Shown piece by piece: positions 1 to 8,476 of a DNA stretch of 34,859 nt. Both the position numbers and the translations under genes were made by a program. The DNA is from Anaerolineae bacterium (GTDB lineage Bacteria > Chloroflexota > Anaerolineae > 4572-78 > J111). The notes beneath the pieces are model-generated. The model had not been told where the DNA came from. It saw only the letters and a program-made list of their open reading frames with translations, and did no database searches. How positions within the stretch are numbered: position 1 is the stretch's first letter; every line of letters starts with the position of its first letter. The DNA is taken from the NCBI GenBank assembly GCA_023151115.1, contig JAKLJP010000061.1:1-34859 (forward strand), read 5' to 3'.

Positions 1-55
1 GCGACTTTGCGAGAGATTTTCTTGCTCAATGGGCAAAGATTCAATCGCTAAGTGC

Positions 56-3000
56 CTAATTCTGCAACTGGATCACAAATTCATAGGCCGGCTTACCCGC
101 GCTGTCGGGATCAACGGTGAGGGTGTACGTGCCTGTTTCAGGCAGTTCCACCGGCCCGGTATCGCTGTTGTAAATGTTAAAAATCTCCGTCCGACCATCG
201 GGGGCGTAGAGAATGAAGTACGTACCCTCGCTGGAATTTTGCAGATCGAACAAAATACTCTGCCCGGCTGAACCTTCGAGGGTGTACGTTTCCGTCTGGC
301 CAGGGATTTCGATTTCGCCGCTGACAAACTCCCCAAACTCGATTGACCCCCACTCAATCACCGGCGGGTCAACATCCCACAGAGTGAACTCATAGGCCGG
401 TTTGTTGGCGCTGTCGGGGTCAACGGTTAAGGTATACGTTCCGGCCTGTTCCAGCACCAGCGGCCCCTGGTCGGAATTGTAGATGTTGAAAACCTCGGTC
501 CGGCCATCGGGCGCGGTCAGGATGAAGTAAGTTCCTTCACTGGTATTTTCCACATCAAAATAAATAGTCTGTTCCGCCTCCCCCTCAAAGGTGTAGGTCG
601 CCGTTTGGCCGGGGATTTCGATCTTTCCGCTGACAAACTCGTTGAAGGCCAGCGGTCCCCCCTCAATCACCGGCGGATCAATATCCCAGAGAATAAACTC
701 AAAAGTAGGTTTGTTGGCGCTGTCGGGGTCAACGGTTAAGGTATACGTTCCGGCCTGTTCCAACACCAGCGGCCCCTGGTCGCTGTTGTAGATGTTGAAA
801 ACCTCGGTCCGGCCATCGGGCGCGGTCAGGATGAAATAAGTTCCTTCACTGGTATTTTCCACATCAAAATAAATAGTCTGTTCCGCCTCCCCCTCAAAGG
901 TGTAGGTCGCCGTTTGGCCGGGGATTTCGATTTTTTCGCTAACAAACTCATTGAAGGCCAGCGCGCCCCCTTCGATGACGGCCGGGTTGATGTCCCAGAC
1001 CACAAACTCATACTTGGGCTTGTTGGCGCTGTCGGGGTCAACGGTTAAGGTATACGTTCCGGCCTGCTCCAGCACCAGCGGCCCCTGGTCGCTGTTGTAG
1101 ATGTTGAAAACCTCGGTCCGGCCATCGGGCGCGGTCAGGATGAAATAAGTTCCTTCACTGGTATTTTCCACATCAAAATAGATGGTTTGCCCGGCTGTGC
1201 CCGCGAAGGTGTAGCTGGCGGTCTGGCCCGGTATTTTGATTTCGCCGCCGGTAAATTTACCCGGCTCGATGGCCCCCCCGGCGATGGTAGGCGGGTTGAC
1301 ATCCCAAATGACAAACTCGTAAGCGGGTACATTGTCGGCATCGGGGTCAACCGTCAAGGTGTAGGTTCCGGCTTGTTCCAGCACAATCGGCCCCTGGTCG
1401 CTGTTGTAGATATTGAAAACCTCGGTCCGGCCATCGGGCGCGGTCAGCTTGAAGTAGGTTCCTTCAGTGGTATTTTCAACCTCAAAATAAATGGTTTGCC
1501 CGGCTGCCGCCGTAAAGGTATAGGTGGCCGTATCTTCGGGGGTGGTAATTTCGCCGGAAACGTACTGCCCCAGCGGAATCTGACCCTCGGCGCTGACCGC
1601 CTCGCTCGATTGGGCCGGGGTCTGCGGCAGTTCGGCCACCGCTTCAGCCACCACCCGCTGGATGTCCTCTTCGCTCTGGGCGTCGTGGTACTCTCCGCCG
1701 GCGGCCTGGGCCATCTCTTCCAGTTGCACCCGGTCGCCCTCACTCACCCCTAACCCAATCAACTGCAAATCAAATTCGATCCCCAGGCGCTCACTCAGAA
1801 TTTGCAGTTGCCCTACGGCGTCGGCCTCGCAGGTATCGAGACCGGCGGTGATGATAATCAAGGTATTGTGGGTGTCGCGGGTCAAATCAAAATCGCCAAT
1901 CGCCTGAACAATCGCCTCGGTCAGCGGCGCTTCGCCGGCCGGGGTGACGCCGGCCAGGCTGTTGACCAGCCGCCCGCCCTGCCCGGTGGCCGGCTGCACC
2001 AGCAGTTTGGTATCCCGGCACGGCTCCGCCCCGGACGCGCCGCCGCCGAAGACCCGCAGGCCAGCGTTGACGTTGCCGGGCAAGATTTCCAGCTCTTTAG
2101 CCAGGGCGGCCCGAGCAATGTCCATTTTGGTCCGGTCGTTGATGGTCTCATTCATCCCCTGCGAGGCGTCAACGATAAACTGCCAGGTGGCCAGCGAGGG
2201 CGCGGGCCGCAGCCAGAAATAAGCGCCAACACCGGCCGCTCCCGCCAGCAGGCACAAAATCACCAAAACCGCCCCGCCCAGCAGTAGCCAGGGCATGCGC
2301 TGCTGTTTGGCCTGGGCCTTTTTCTTTTTCGACTTCGACTTAACCGCGCCGGGGCTGGTTGCCTTCTCCGGCGTCACCTGGGTAGCGTCCTCGTCGGGGG
2401 GCAGCAAATCGGGTGGGATCGGCGCGCCGGGGGCCAGATTGAGGCTGCGTTTGAGGGCATCTACAAAGGCGGCGGCGGTTTGATAGCGCAGGGCCGGGTC
2501 TTTGGCCGTGGCTTTGAGCACCACTCCTTGCAGCACGTCGGGAATATCAGGACTGAACTCGCGCGGCGGCGGCAGCGGGTCGTTGATGGCTTTGAGCATG
2601 ACCGCCAGCGGCGTGTCGGCGCTGAACGGAACCCGACCGGTCAGCATTTCATACAGCACAATGCCCAGCGAGTAGATGTCGGCCGGCGGGCCAACGTCCG
2701 ACTGCCCACGCGCCTGCTCCGGCGACATGTAGGCCGGCGTGCCAATGCCGACGCCGGTCTGGGTCATGCGCTCCTCCATGGCCAGCATTTTGGCGATGCC
2801 AAAATCCATGAGGATGGCCTGGCCTTCGGGGGTGAGCATAATATTGGCCGGTTTAATATCGCGGTGGACCACATTACGCCCGTGGGCATACCCCAGGGCC
2901 GCAGCCACCTGCTCCAGGATAACCGCCACCTGGCTAAAGGGCCGCACCTGGCCATGCTGGGTCAAATAGGATTTGAGGTCCTGGCCTTCGACAAACTCCA

Positions 3001-3265
3001 TGACCATGTAGTACAGGTTATCCTGCACCCCAAAATCGTGCATCTGGACGATATTGGGGTGGCGCAGGGCAGCCACCGCCTGAGCTTCACGCTGGAAGCG
3101 TTCCTTGAAGCCCGCTTCGGCCACAAACTCCGGGCGGATGACCTTGAGCGCCCGGTGGACGGCCAGGCCGGTGTGAAACGCCTTGTACACATCGGCCATG
3201 CCGCCCCGGCCCAACCGTTGGATAATTTGATAATTGCCAATCGTCTGTCCGACCAAGTCGGCCAT
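56..3265 (-). CDS. Membrane Ser/Thr protein kinase with vWA domain and five C-terminal beta repeats
   Basis: This is a 1069-residue Hanks-type kinase. The glycine loop LGRGGMADVY is at residues 18-27, the ATP lysine is K41, the catalytic loop HRDIKPAN is at 134-141, DFG is at 154-156 and GTPAYMSPEQ is at 175-184, so the kinase looks active. A Lys-rich juxtamembrane stretch (309-323) precedes one membrane helix (about 325-352), putting residues 353 onward outside the cell. A vWA-like domain follows (about 361-550), with DASQGM as its metal-site motif. Five copies of a 103-residue module (563-1069) finish the protein; they resemble PPC-type beta domains, with AGQTIYF and GTYTLTVDPD in each. The start at 3265 is preceded by GAGGTG. 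The outer part probably senses a wall or surface ligand; that role is inference. Confidence 0.93.
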   Translation of the reverse strand: MADLVGQTIGNYQIIQRLGRGGMADVYKAFHTGLAVHRALKVIRPEFVAEAGFKERFQREAQAVAALRHPNIVQMHDFGVQDNLYYMVMEFVEGQDLKSYLTQHGQVRPFSQVAVILEQVAAALGYAHGRNVVHRDIKPANIMLTPEGQAILMDFGIAKMLAMEERMTQTGVGIGTPAYMSPEQARGQSDVGPPADIYSLGIVLYEMLTGRVPFSADTPLAVMLKAINDPLPPPREFSPDIPDVLQGVVLKATAKDPALRYQTAAAFVDALKRSLNLAPGAPIPPDLLPPDEDATQVTPEKATSPGAVKSKSKKKKAQAKQQRMPWLLLGGAVLVILCLLAGAAGVGAYFWLRPAPSLATWQFIVDASQGMNETINDRTKMDIARAALAKELEILPGNVNAGLRVFGGGASGAEPCRDTKLLVQPATGQGGRLVNSLAGVTPAGEAPLTEAIVQAIGDFDLTRDTHNTLIIITAGLDTCEADAVGQLQILSERLGIEFDLQLIGLGVSEGDRVQLEEMAQAAGGEYHDAQSEEDIQRVVAEAVAELPQTPAQSSEAVSAEGQIPLGQYVSGEITTPEDTATYTFTAAAGQTIYFEVENTTEGTYFKLTAPDGRTEVFNIYNSDQGPIVLEQAGTYTLTVDPDADNVPAYEFVIWDVNPPTIAGGAIEPGKFTGGEIKIPGQTASYTFAGTAGQTIYFDVENTSEGTYFILTAPDGRTEVFNIYNSDQGPLVLEQAGTYTLTVDPDSANKPKYEFVVWDINPAVIEGGALAFNEFVSEKIEIPGQTATYTFEGEAEQTIYFDVENTSEGTYFILTAPDGRTEVFNIYNSDQGPLVLEQAGTYTLTVDPDSANKPTFEFILWDIDPPVIEGGPLAFNEFVSGKIEIPGQTATYTFEGEAEQTIYFDVENTSEGTYFILTAPDGRTEVFNIYNSDQGPLVLEQAGTYTLTVDPDSANKPAYEFTLWDVDPPVIEWGSIEFGEFVSGEIEIPGQTETYTLEGSAGQSILFDLQNSSEGTYFILYAPDGRTEIFNIYNSDTGPVELPETGTYTLTVDPDSAGKPAYEFVIQLQN
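59..1579 (-). repeat. Five tandem 309-bp coding repeats in the kinase ectodomain
   Basis: The word ctgtcggggt recurs at 411, 720 and 1029, exactly 309 bp apart, which equals 103 codons. Copies 2 to 4 are close to identical at DNA level over most of their length, including synonymous positions, while the outer copies diverge more. This points to recent duplication or gene conversion of the middle copies. Confidence 0.9.
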
Positions 3266-3826
3266 AGTTCACCTCGCTGGAATCGTTGATTTACGGCTGA
3301 TGATATTGTTACCCAGATAAGTTTTTGCGACTAAAACAGGTAGCACGCCCTTCGGCGCACCCGAAGGGGTGAGGTAGCCGGGTAGCAGGCCATAAAAATT
3401 GCTACCTTGCTACCTGCTACTCTGATTTAAAATTGTAATCACTCTGCCGCCAGATACAATTGCCAGCCGCCAATTCCTGAGTTTTTAAGGTTCGAATGTT
3501 CGCTCTGATTTTATCACAGCTATCAGCGGGGAGGCAACATAACTTTAGATAGGATTTGCTGCTGGCTTTTGGCAGGGGCATGCCCCTGAATCGCCCGGTT
3601 TAACCATAACCTAATTTTAGGTAGTCCCCCTGTAAAGTGTTGTTGGCTATTTTTTAGCCACAAATGGTACGAATTTTCACGAATATAAGGATAAAAATTT
3701 GTGTTAATTCGTGATATTCGTGGCAGATTTTACCTCAGAGCACTTACCAACTCTTAAGAGGCGGACTATCTGATTTTAGCATAATAAAAAAGGGGGGACA
3801 ACCCAACGATAGGATAGAACCGGGGC
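3266..3826. other. Intergenic stretch with three hairpins and no gene seen
   Basis: No convincing gene lies here. The visible structures are: a hairpin with 8-bp arms cccttcgg/ccgaaggg (3348-3368); an imperfect inverted repeat made of gtagc-type words (3374-3390 against 3401-3420); and an imperfect inverted repeat of words like acgaattttcacgaat (3657-3684 against 3707-3724). A 74-codon open frame on the minus strand (3744-3968) shows no recognisable domain and overlaps the end of the IS remnant, so it is not called. Confidence 0.6.
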
Positions 3827-4523
3827 CAGGGCAATTGCATTTATTATGTAAAATTAACAAACGAATAGTCCGGGCTTGAACCAAATTTGCCTCAATGGGG
3901 GTAAGTATGTCATCATCAAGGGAAAAACGGAGCGAAATGATGACGCAACCCACAAAGCTACGTATCACTGCACATCTTGGGAAGGCTCAAAGACCCGCGC
4001 ACCAGCCGCCGAATAGATCATTTTCTCCTTGAAATCATGATGATTGCGATTTGTGCCGTCATTTGTGGCGGGATAGTTGGGTTGAGATCGAAGAATTGGG
4101 GCAAGCGAAAGAGAAGTGGTTTCGCCAATTTCTGATCTTGCCCAATGGCATCCCCTGGCATGACACTTTTGGGCGGGTCTTTGCCTTAATTGATCCCCCA
4201 GAGTTTCAGAGCAACATCATCAGTTGGATTGAAGCTATCACTGAGCTGACTGAGGGACAAGTGGTGGCGATTGATGGCAAGCGGCTATGGCGTTCTCACG
4301 ATAGCCAGTTGGGTAAAGCCGCCATCCATATGGTCAACGCTTGGGCTTCAGCTAATCGGCTGCCCGACCGAGACTGCCAAGTTGATTATTGAGGGCGAGG
4401 CCGATTATGTCTTGGCCCTCAAGGGCAATCTGGGGTTAAGGCTAAACGGCTCAAGGCTGGTTGGGATGAGGACTATTTGCTCAAAGTCCTTTCTTCTTTG
4501 ACATCATAAATGCGTTTGCCCTG
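3827..4523 (+). mobile_element. ISAs1-family insertion sequence remnant with terminal inverted repeats
   Basis: The left end cagggcaattgcattta (3827-3843) matches the reverse complement of the right end taaatgcgtttgccctg (4507-4523) at 15 of 17 positions. Between them lies a broken ISAs1-type transposase whose stop codon is inside the right repeat. At 697 bp it is clearly shorter than a usual ISAs1-family element of about 1.2 kb, so it has lost internal sequence. I see no obvious target duplication in the flanks. The right flank begins directly with a lipase maturation factor fragment. Confidence 0.75.
3937..4509 (+). pseudogene. ISAs1-family transposase, frameshifted and internally deleted
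   Basis: Family blocks are recognisable but sit in different frames. An N-terminal LKDPR...IAICAVICG block (from 3977) is followed by a frameshift near 4065. DSWVEIEELGQAKEKW, the HDTFGRVFA block and VVAIDGKRLWRSHD (to about 4360) then continue in another frame. After that comes IIEGEADYVLALKGN, then after a large deletion the C-terminal RLKAGWDEDYLLKVL, ending at taa 4507-4509. Roughly 190 of an expected 370 or so codons remain. The probable original start is ATG 3937, after GGAG. It cannot encode an active transposase. Confidence 0.8.
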
Positions 4524-4821
4524 ACCACCTTTGTGGCCCCACACCAGCCCCCTGGACTGGCAGATGTGGTTTGCCGCCCTGAGCACTTACCAAAACAATC
4601 CCTGGCTGATTAATTTGATGGTTCGCCTGCTCGAAGGTTCGCCGGAGGTGCTGGCCCTGCTGGATCACAATCCCTTTCCCGACGGGCCGCCCCGTTACAT
4701 CCGGGCTATGCTCTACCTTTACCGCTTCACCGATTTCACTACCGCCCAAGCCAACGGGGCCTGGTGGCAGCGCGAGCAACGGTTGCAGTGTGCGCCGGTG
4801 TTGTCACTACCGGAAAAATAG
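4524..4821 (+). pseudogene. Lipase maturation factor (LMF1-like) C-terminal fragment
   Basis: The remnant reads TTFVAPHQP and then, after a one-base shift in a C-rich run near 4548, LDWQMWFAAL, NPWLINLMVRLLEGSPEVL and PPRYIRAMLYLYRFTDF to a stop at 4821. These are hallmarks of the C-terminal end of the bacterial lipase maturation factor family, which are membrane proteins of several hundred residues. Only about 98 codons survive. The fragment starts exactly at the right end of the IS remnant, so the 5' part was lost at or after that insertion. No matching N-terminal part is visible left of the IS. Confidence 0.75.
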
Positions 4822-4874
4822 AGGATGGAAAAAGGACGCGGTTAAAACTGCAACCTGGAGGGCTACGCCGTAAT

Positions 4875-4918
4875 GTCCGCCACGCGGACAAAAAGAGTCG
4901 TCCACGCTGATGGACGAC
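4875..4918. repeat. Two small perfect hairpins
   Basis: The sequence gtccgc-cac-gcggac (4875-4889) is followed by gtcgtcca-cgctga-tggacgac (4897-4918). Both stems are perfect. They lie downstream of the lipase maturation factor fragment and could once have ended its transcript, but no T-run follows directly. Confidence 0.55.
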
Positions 4919-4937
4919 CGGTTTTAGCCCCAGAGGG

Positions 4938-5113
4938 GCGATTTCAATGGGTGTGTTCGCTTTTGGGGGCAGACCTCACCCCCCAACCCCCTCTCCGAAG
5001 CGGAGAGGGGGAGAAGAGCGCCCTCCCCCGCTGCGGGGGAGGGTTGGGGAGGGGGTCTGTCTACGCTATCCACCGAATTCGCCCCCAAATCTGAACACAC
5101 CCATTTCAATCGC
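4938..5113. repeat. Nested inverted-repeat element, MITE-like, with a C-rich/G-rich core
   Basis: Two 33-bp outer arms (4938-4970 and 5081-5113) are inverted copies with 28 of 33 matches, sharing atgggtgtgttc and the tttgggggc end. Inside lies a second inverted repeat (4974-5055), whose left arm starts cctcaccccccaacccc and whose right arm ends ggttggggaggggg. That core holds two short stems, cccctctcc/ggagagggg and ccctccccc/gggggaggg. The core type is a commonly seen dispersed bacterial intergenic repeat. There is no coding content. Confidence 0.75.
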
Positions 5114-5184
5114 TTATTTGAAAAGTATGGGAGACTGCCCTATAATTGACCGGCAAAAAAATTTTGGCTTTAAGTTAGGGCCTC

Positions 5185-5493
5185 ATGATCACTCTTTCTA
5201 AAAAGTTACATGCGCATTTGTGCAACTTGTTATCAACGCGGCCCGAAGTGAAACAAGTCATTCTTTTCGGTTCCCGCGCTCGGGGTGATGCTGAGGTACG
5301 CTCTGATATTGATCTGGCGATTGTAGCTCCGGCTGCCTCTGGCCGGCAGTGACTGGATATTGTTTATCTGGTGGAACGGCTTGACACCCTATTGCCCATT
5401 GATGTTGTGCGCTGGGAAGAAGCACCCACCTCATTGCAGGAGAGTATCCTGGCCGAAGGAAAAATTCTGTATGAACGAGAAACCGAGTTCTGA
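5185..5493 (+). pseudogene. MNT-type nucleotidyltransferase domain protein with an in-frame stop
   Basis: From ATG 5185 the frame reads 55 codons with the family motif LFGSRARGDAEVRSDIDLAI, stops at TGA 5350-5352, then continues in the same frame for 46 more codons to TGA 5491. The continuation includes DIVYLVERLDTLLPIDVVRW. Both halves fit one small protein of about 102 residues, the usual size of minimal nucleotidyltransferases that act as antitoxins for HEPN toxins. The TGA probably replaced a Trp or Arg codon. No HEPN partner follows: the next gene is an aminotransferase 29 bp on. It may be a dead gene or a base-calling error. Confidence 0.75.
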
Positions 5494-5522
5494 CTACTGG
5501 TTACTATTTTACAGGAGTGATG

Positions 5523-6872
5523 ATGCCTTACATTCAACTCAAAACCCCCATCCCCGGCCCCAAGAGCCAGGAACTTCTAGCCCGCCGGGCCGCAGCGGTC
5601 AGCGCCGCCCTCTATCAATCCGTGCCGATTGCCTACGCCAGAGCTTCCGGCTCGCTGGTGGAGGATGTGGACGGCAATATCCTGCTCGACCTGGTCGGCG
5701 GGATTGGGGCGTTGGCCGTAGGTCACGCCCCGGCGGCGGTCAGCCAGGCCATCCAGGCCCAGGCCGAAAAGTATATCCACGTCTGCCCAATTGTGGCCAA
5801 CTACGAACCTTATATTGAGGTCTGCGAGCAGCTCAATGCGATTACCCCCGGCGACTATCCGAAGAAAACCCTGCTGGCTAACGGCGGCGCCGAAGCGGTC
5901 GAGAATGCGGTCAAGCTGGCCCGCGCCTACACCAAGCGTCCGGCCATTATCTGCTTTGAGGGGGGCTACCACGGACGGACCAACCTGACTATGAGCCTGA
6001 CCAGCAAGTACGGCCTGTTCAAAAAAGGCTTTGGCCCCTTTGCCCCGGAGATTTACCGTCTGCCCTTGCCCAACCTCTACCGCACCCCACCGGGCATGAG
6101 CCAGGAAGGTTATCTAGAGTGGAGCATCTGGAATTTGGAGAACGCCCTGATCGCCCAGGTAGACCCCAGCGCCATCGCTGCCATCCTGATCGAGCCGATC
6201 ATCGGCGAGGGCGGCTTTATCCCCGTGCCCACGTCCTTTCTGCAAAAAATCCGCGAGATTTGCGACCGGCACAACATTGTCATGATTGCCGACGAAATCC
6301 AGTGTGGTTTTGGGCGCAGCGGCAAGCTCTTTGCCATCGAGCACGCCGGGATTGTGCCCGACTTGATCATTACGGCTAAATCGCTGGCCGCCGGTACCCC
6401 GCTGAGCGCCGTCACCGGGCGGGCGGAGATTCTGGACGCGCCCCACCTGGGCGGGGTGGGCAGCACTTACGGCGGTAATCCCCTGGCCTGTGTGGCCGCC
6501 CTGGAAGCCATCAAGCTGATCAACCGGCCCGAAACCCTGGCCAACGCGACCCAGATAGAAAATAAGGTCCGCGCCACCTTCGAGCCGCTGCAAGCCGAAA
6601 TCCCTGTACTGGGCGATATTCGCGGGCGTGGGGCCATGATGGCCCTGGAATTTGTCAAAGACCCGATTACCAAAGAGCCATGGCCTGAGTTTGTGATCAG
6701 CGTCATTCAGAAATGCACCGCTAAAGGGGTGCTGTTACTACGGGCGGGGCTGTACAGCAACTGCATCCGCCTGCTGCCGCAGTTGGATATTCCCCCCGAC
6801 CAGTTGCAGGAAGGGCTGGAGATTATGGCCGGGGCAATGGTGGAGACATATCAGGAGATGGGTAACAAGTAG
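5523..6872 (+). CDS. Class III aminotransferase, 4-aminobutyrate aminotransferase-like
   Basis: This is a 449-residue PLP enzyme that should move an amino group from an omega-amino compound (for example GABA) to a 2-oxo acid in the cytoplasm. Family features are LLANGGAEAVENAVKLAR (PLP phosphate site), FEGGYHGRTNLTMSLT, the Asp pair region MIADEIQCGFGRSGK and the Schiff-base lysine in LIITAKSLAAG, about residue 286. The full family length is present. AGGAG (5513-5517) best fits ATG 5523; GTG 5517 and ATG 5520 are upstream alternatives. It stands alone between decayed genes. The exact substrate cannot be read from sequence; beta-alanine or 5-aminovalerate are also possible. Confidence 0.88.
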   Translation: MPYIQLKTPIPGPKSQELLARRAAAVSAALYQSVPIAYARASGSLVEDVDGNILLDLVGGIGALAVGHAPAAVSQAIQAQAEKYIHVCPIVANYEPYIEVCEQLNAITPGDYPKKTLLANGGAEAVENAVKLARAYTKRPAIICFEGGYHGRTNLTMSLTSKYGLFKKGFGPFAPEIYRLPLPNLYRTPPGMSQEGYLEWSIWNLENALIAQVDPSAIAAILIEPIIGEGGFIPVPTSFLQKIREICDRHNIVMIADEIQCGFGRSGKLFAIEHAGIVPDLIITAKSLAAGTPLSAVTGRAEILDAPHLGGVGSTYGGNPLACVAALEAIKLINRPETLANATQIENKVRATFEPLQAEIPVLGDIRGRGAMMALEFVKDPITKEPWPEFVISVIQKCTAKGVLLLRAGLYSNCIRLLPQLDIPPDQLQEGLEIMAGAMVETYQEMGNK

Positions 6873-6960
6873 CTGATTTCAAACTGGAAGTTATCGAAGA
6901 AGCGGCCAATGACCGCCTATAATTCTACAGAATTTGACCCACCTGCGCCGATAGCATATG

Positions 6961-7520
6961 TCACGTTACGAAATGGAGTGACAGGTATCGAATGGTCAGA
7001 CGTGCCGATGCAGTTAGATACAGGCGCAGACTAAAATCGGTGAAACAATCAACCTGACCACGTTGCGCTTTTTGCACCCAACGGTTAAGCCGTCTTTCAG
7101 CGTCAGCCAGGGTCTGAGCTTGATTAAAATTAGCCGTCAGTTCCTCCACCGCCGTCAGGTAGCCCTCCCACATATCGGTGGTAAAATGCTCAATGGTTCG
7201 ACGCAAGTGAGCAGGGATGTGCTCAAGAAAGTTCCTTACGGTCTTTTTGTTCGATCTGGCAGGACGGCCAGCACCCGGACTTTGCCATTGGCTTGTTGAG
7301 CAGTGACGATAGCGGCGTAGTTCTTATGCCCTTTTTTCATCGCAATCTTATCGATGCCAACCCTTGGCAAATCTTCGACCTCAGACCAGTTGATGTCAAC
7401 CTCTACCTGCCGATTGAGGTCCCCAACAATGGCATCGTAGTCGATGTTCTCTTTCAAATTCACATCTTCAATGGTGCTATTAGTTGTTTGAGCAGATATT
7501 ATTCTACAAGTGAATTGGGG
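6961..7520 (-). pseudogene. ISL3-type transposase remnant
   Basis: Reading on the minus strand from about 7520, an open frame gives YDAIVGDLNRQVEVDINW and GIDKIAMKKGHKNYAAIVTA. This is the DDE-proximal block of ISL3-family transposases (D-E/K-I-A-x-KKGH). At about 7245 the frame shifts at a short A-run, then continues as KTVRNFLEHIPAHLRR, TIEHFTTDMWEGYLTAVEE and a late-domain piece RLNRWVQKAQRGQVDCF, ending at 6961. The central VVDRFHV region and both ends are missing, so the gene is dead. Terminal repeats could not be delimited convincingly. Confidence 0.65.
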
Positions 7521-7526
7521 TAGAAG

Positions 7527-8363
7527 TTATTCTTCCGTCAGGCTGGTATCAATAGAACTGACTTCTCGACCCTGCCATTCCAGGCGGTAAAGGCCGCGAT
7601 AAAAACCATTTTCATAGGCTACAGCCCGGCTCTGGTTATCATAAGTGACGCGACTGCGCAGCAGCACCGCACTTTGGGGTGGGAGGTTGAGCAGTTTAGC
7701 CTGCTCTGGACTCAGGTTGACGGCTTTGAAGGTTTCGGTGGCGCGGACCAATTTGATCCCATGCACCACCTCCAAAACATTGTAAATGGACTGCTGGTCT
7801 CCCGACTCGGTAAAATCACCGGCCTGCAAATTGGGCACAATGGCCACTGGAATGTGGGAAATAATCAGGCCAACCGGCTCTTCGTCAATAGTACGGACGC
7901 GTTGAATATGGTAAATTTTGTCCCGAGGCTCCAGGTTGAGGTACTCAAGGTCGTCTACTTCCGCCTTTTGGACAAGAAATTCAATCAGTCTAGCTCCCGG
8001 CGTGCGGCCTTTACGTCGAACTTCCTCGGTAAAGGGGGTGAGCTGGCGCAGGTGTTCTTCAAAGGGGCGGGGCAAAACAATCGTGCCTTGCGAGCGGCGG
8101 CGTGTTACCAACCCTTCCGCCGTTAACTTGGCAATAGCCTGCCGGATGGGCGTGCGGCTTAACCCAAAATATTCCTGAAGTTCAAATTCGGTGGGTAGTG
8201 TTTCCTGGGGCGGAAATAGGCCGCTCTCGATGCCCTGGCGCAAAAATTGCTCTAATTGATGGTGCAGCGGCACAGGGCTGGCTTTGTCAATGATAGTATA
8301 GGGGTCCACGCTCAATAGGCCGGGATGGGTAACTTTGTTCGCCGACTCGTCTGCTCTTTTCAT
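7527..8363 (-). CDS. GntR-family transcriptional regulator, HutC subfamily
   Basis: This 278-residue protein has a winged helix-turn-helix at about residues 29-100 (PLHHQLEQFLRQGIESGLF, LPTEFELQEYFGLSRTPIRQ, LVTRRRSQGTIV). A UTRA effector domain follows (about 110-270), with YHIQRVRTIDEEPVGLIISHIP and VLLRSRVTYD. Such proteins repress sugar or amino-acid genes until a small ligand binds. It lies just downstream of the ruined ribose-type transporter genes, on the same strand, and was presumably their regulator. A promoter-like sequence stands at 8397-8425. Its DNA target could not be assigned. Confidence 0.9.
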   Translation of the reverse strand: MKRADESANKVTHPGLLSVDPYTIIDKASPVPLHHQLEQFLRQGIESGLFPPQETLPTEFELQEYFGLSRTPIRQAIAKLTAEGLVTRRRSQGTIVLPRPFEEHLRQLTPFTEEVRRKGRTPGARLIEFLVQKAEVDDLEYLNLEPRDKIYHIQRVRTIDEEPVGLIISHIPVAIVPNLQAGDFTESGDQQSIYNVLEVVHGIKLVRATETFKAVNLSPEQAKLLNLPPQSAVLLRSRVTYDNQSRAVAYENGFYRGLYRLEWQGREVSSIDTSLTEE

Positions 8364-8396
8364 GGATTGTCTGATCGAGTTTATGTTAATACCTAT

Positions 8397-8425
8397 ATTT
8401 TACCCGAAATTGGCAAAGTTGTCAC
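8397..8425 (-). promoter_or_regulatory. Predicted promoter of the GntR gene
   Basis: On the minus strand GTGACA (8420-8425) and TAAAAT (8397-8402) are separated by 17 bp, a good sigma-70 arrangement. The start codon of the regulator lies 33 bp further on. This suggests the regulator is transcribed independently of the broken ABC genes upstream. Confidence 0.5.
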
Positions 8426-8476
8426 GATAGGCAAGTAAAAGAACTTTATCCTCAATTATCTCTGGAGAACTACTGG

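Noticed and set aside
59..1579. A non-coding satellite or CRISPR-like tandem array of 309-bp units
   Set aside because: The units keep the reading frame exactly and encode a folded-looking beta module joined to the kinase.
3744..3968. A 74-codon minus-strand frame
   Set aside because: It overlaps the left IS end and the transposase start, has no family motif and no clear ribosome site.
4875..5113. A possible CRISPR array, because of repeated stems and a tttcaat word
   Set aside because: There are no regularly spaced identical direct repeats; the structures are nested inverted repeats and no cas genes are near.
5350..5352. Selenocysteine at the internal TGA of the nucleotidyltransferase
   Set aside because: The family has no selenoproteins that I know of and no clear stem-loop follows the TGA.
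7240..7255. Programmed frameshift in the ISL3-type transposase
   Set aside because: The A-run is short, the family normally uses one frame, and the gene is also missing its centre.
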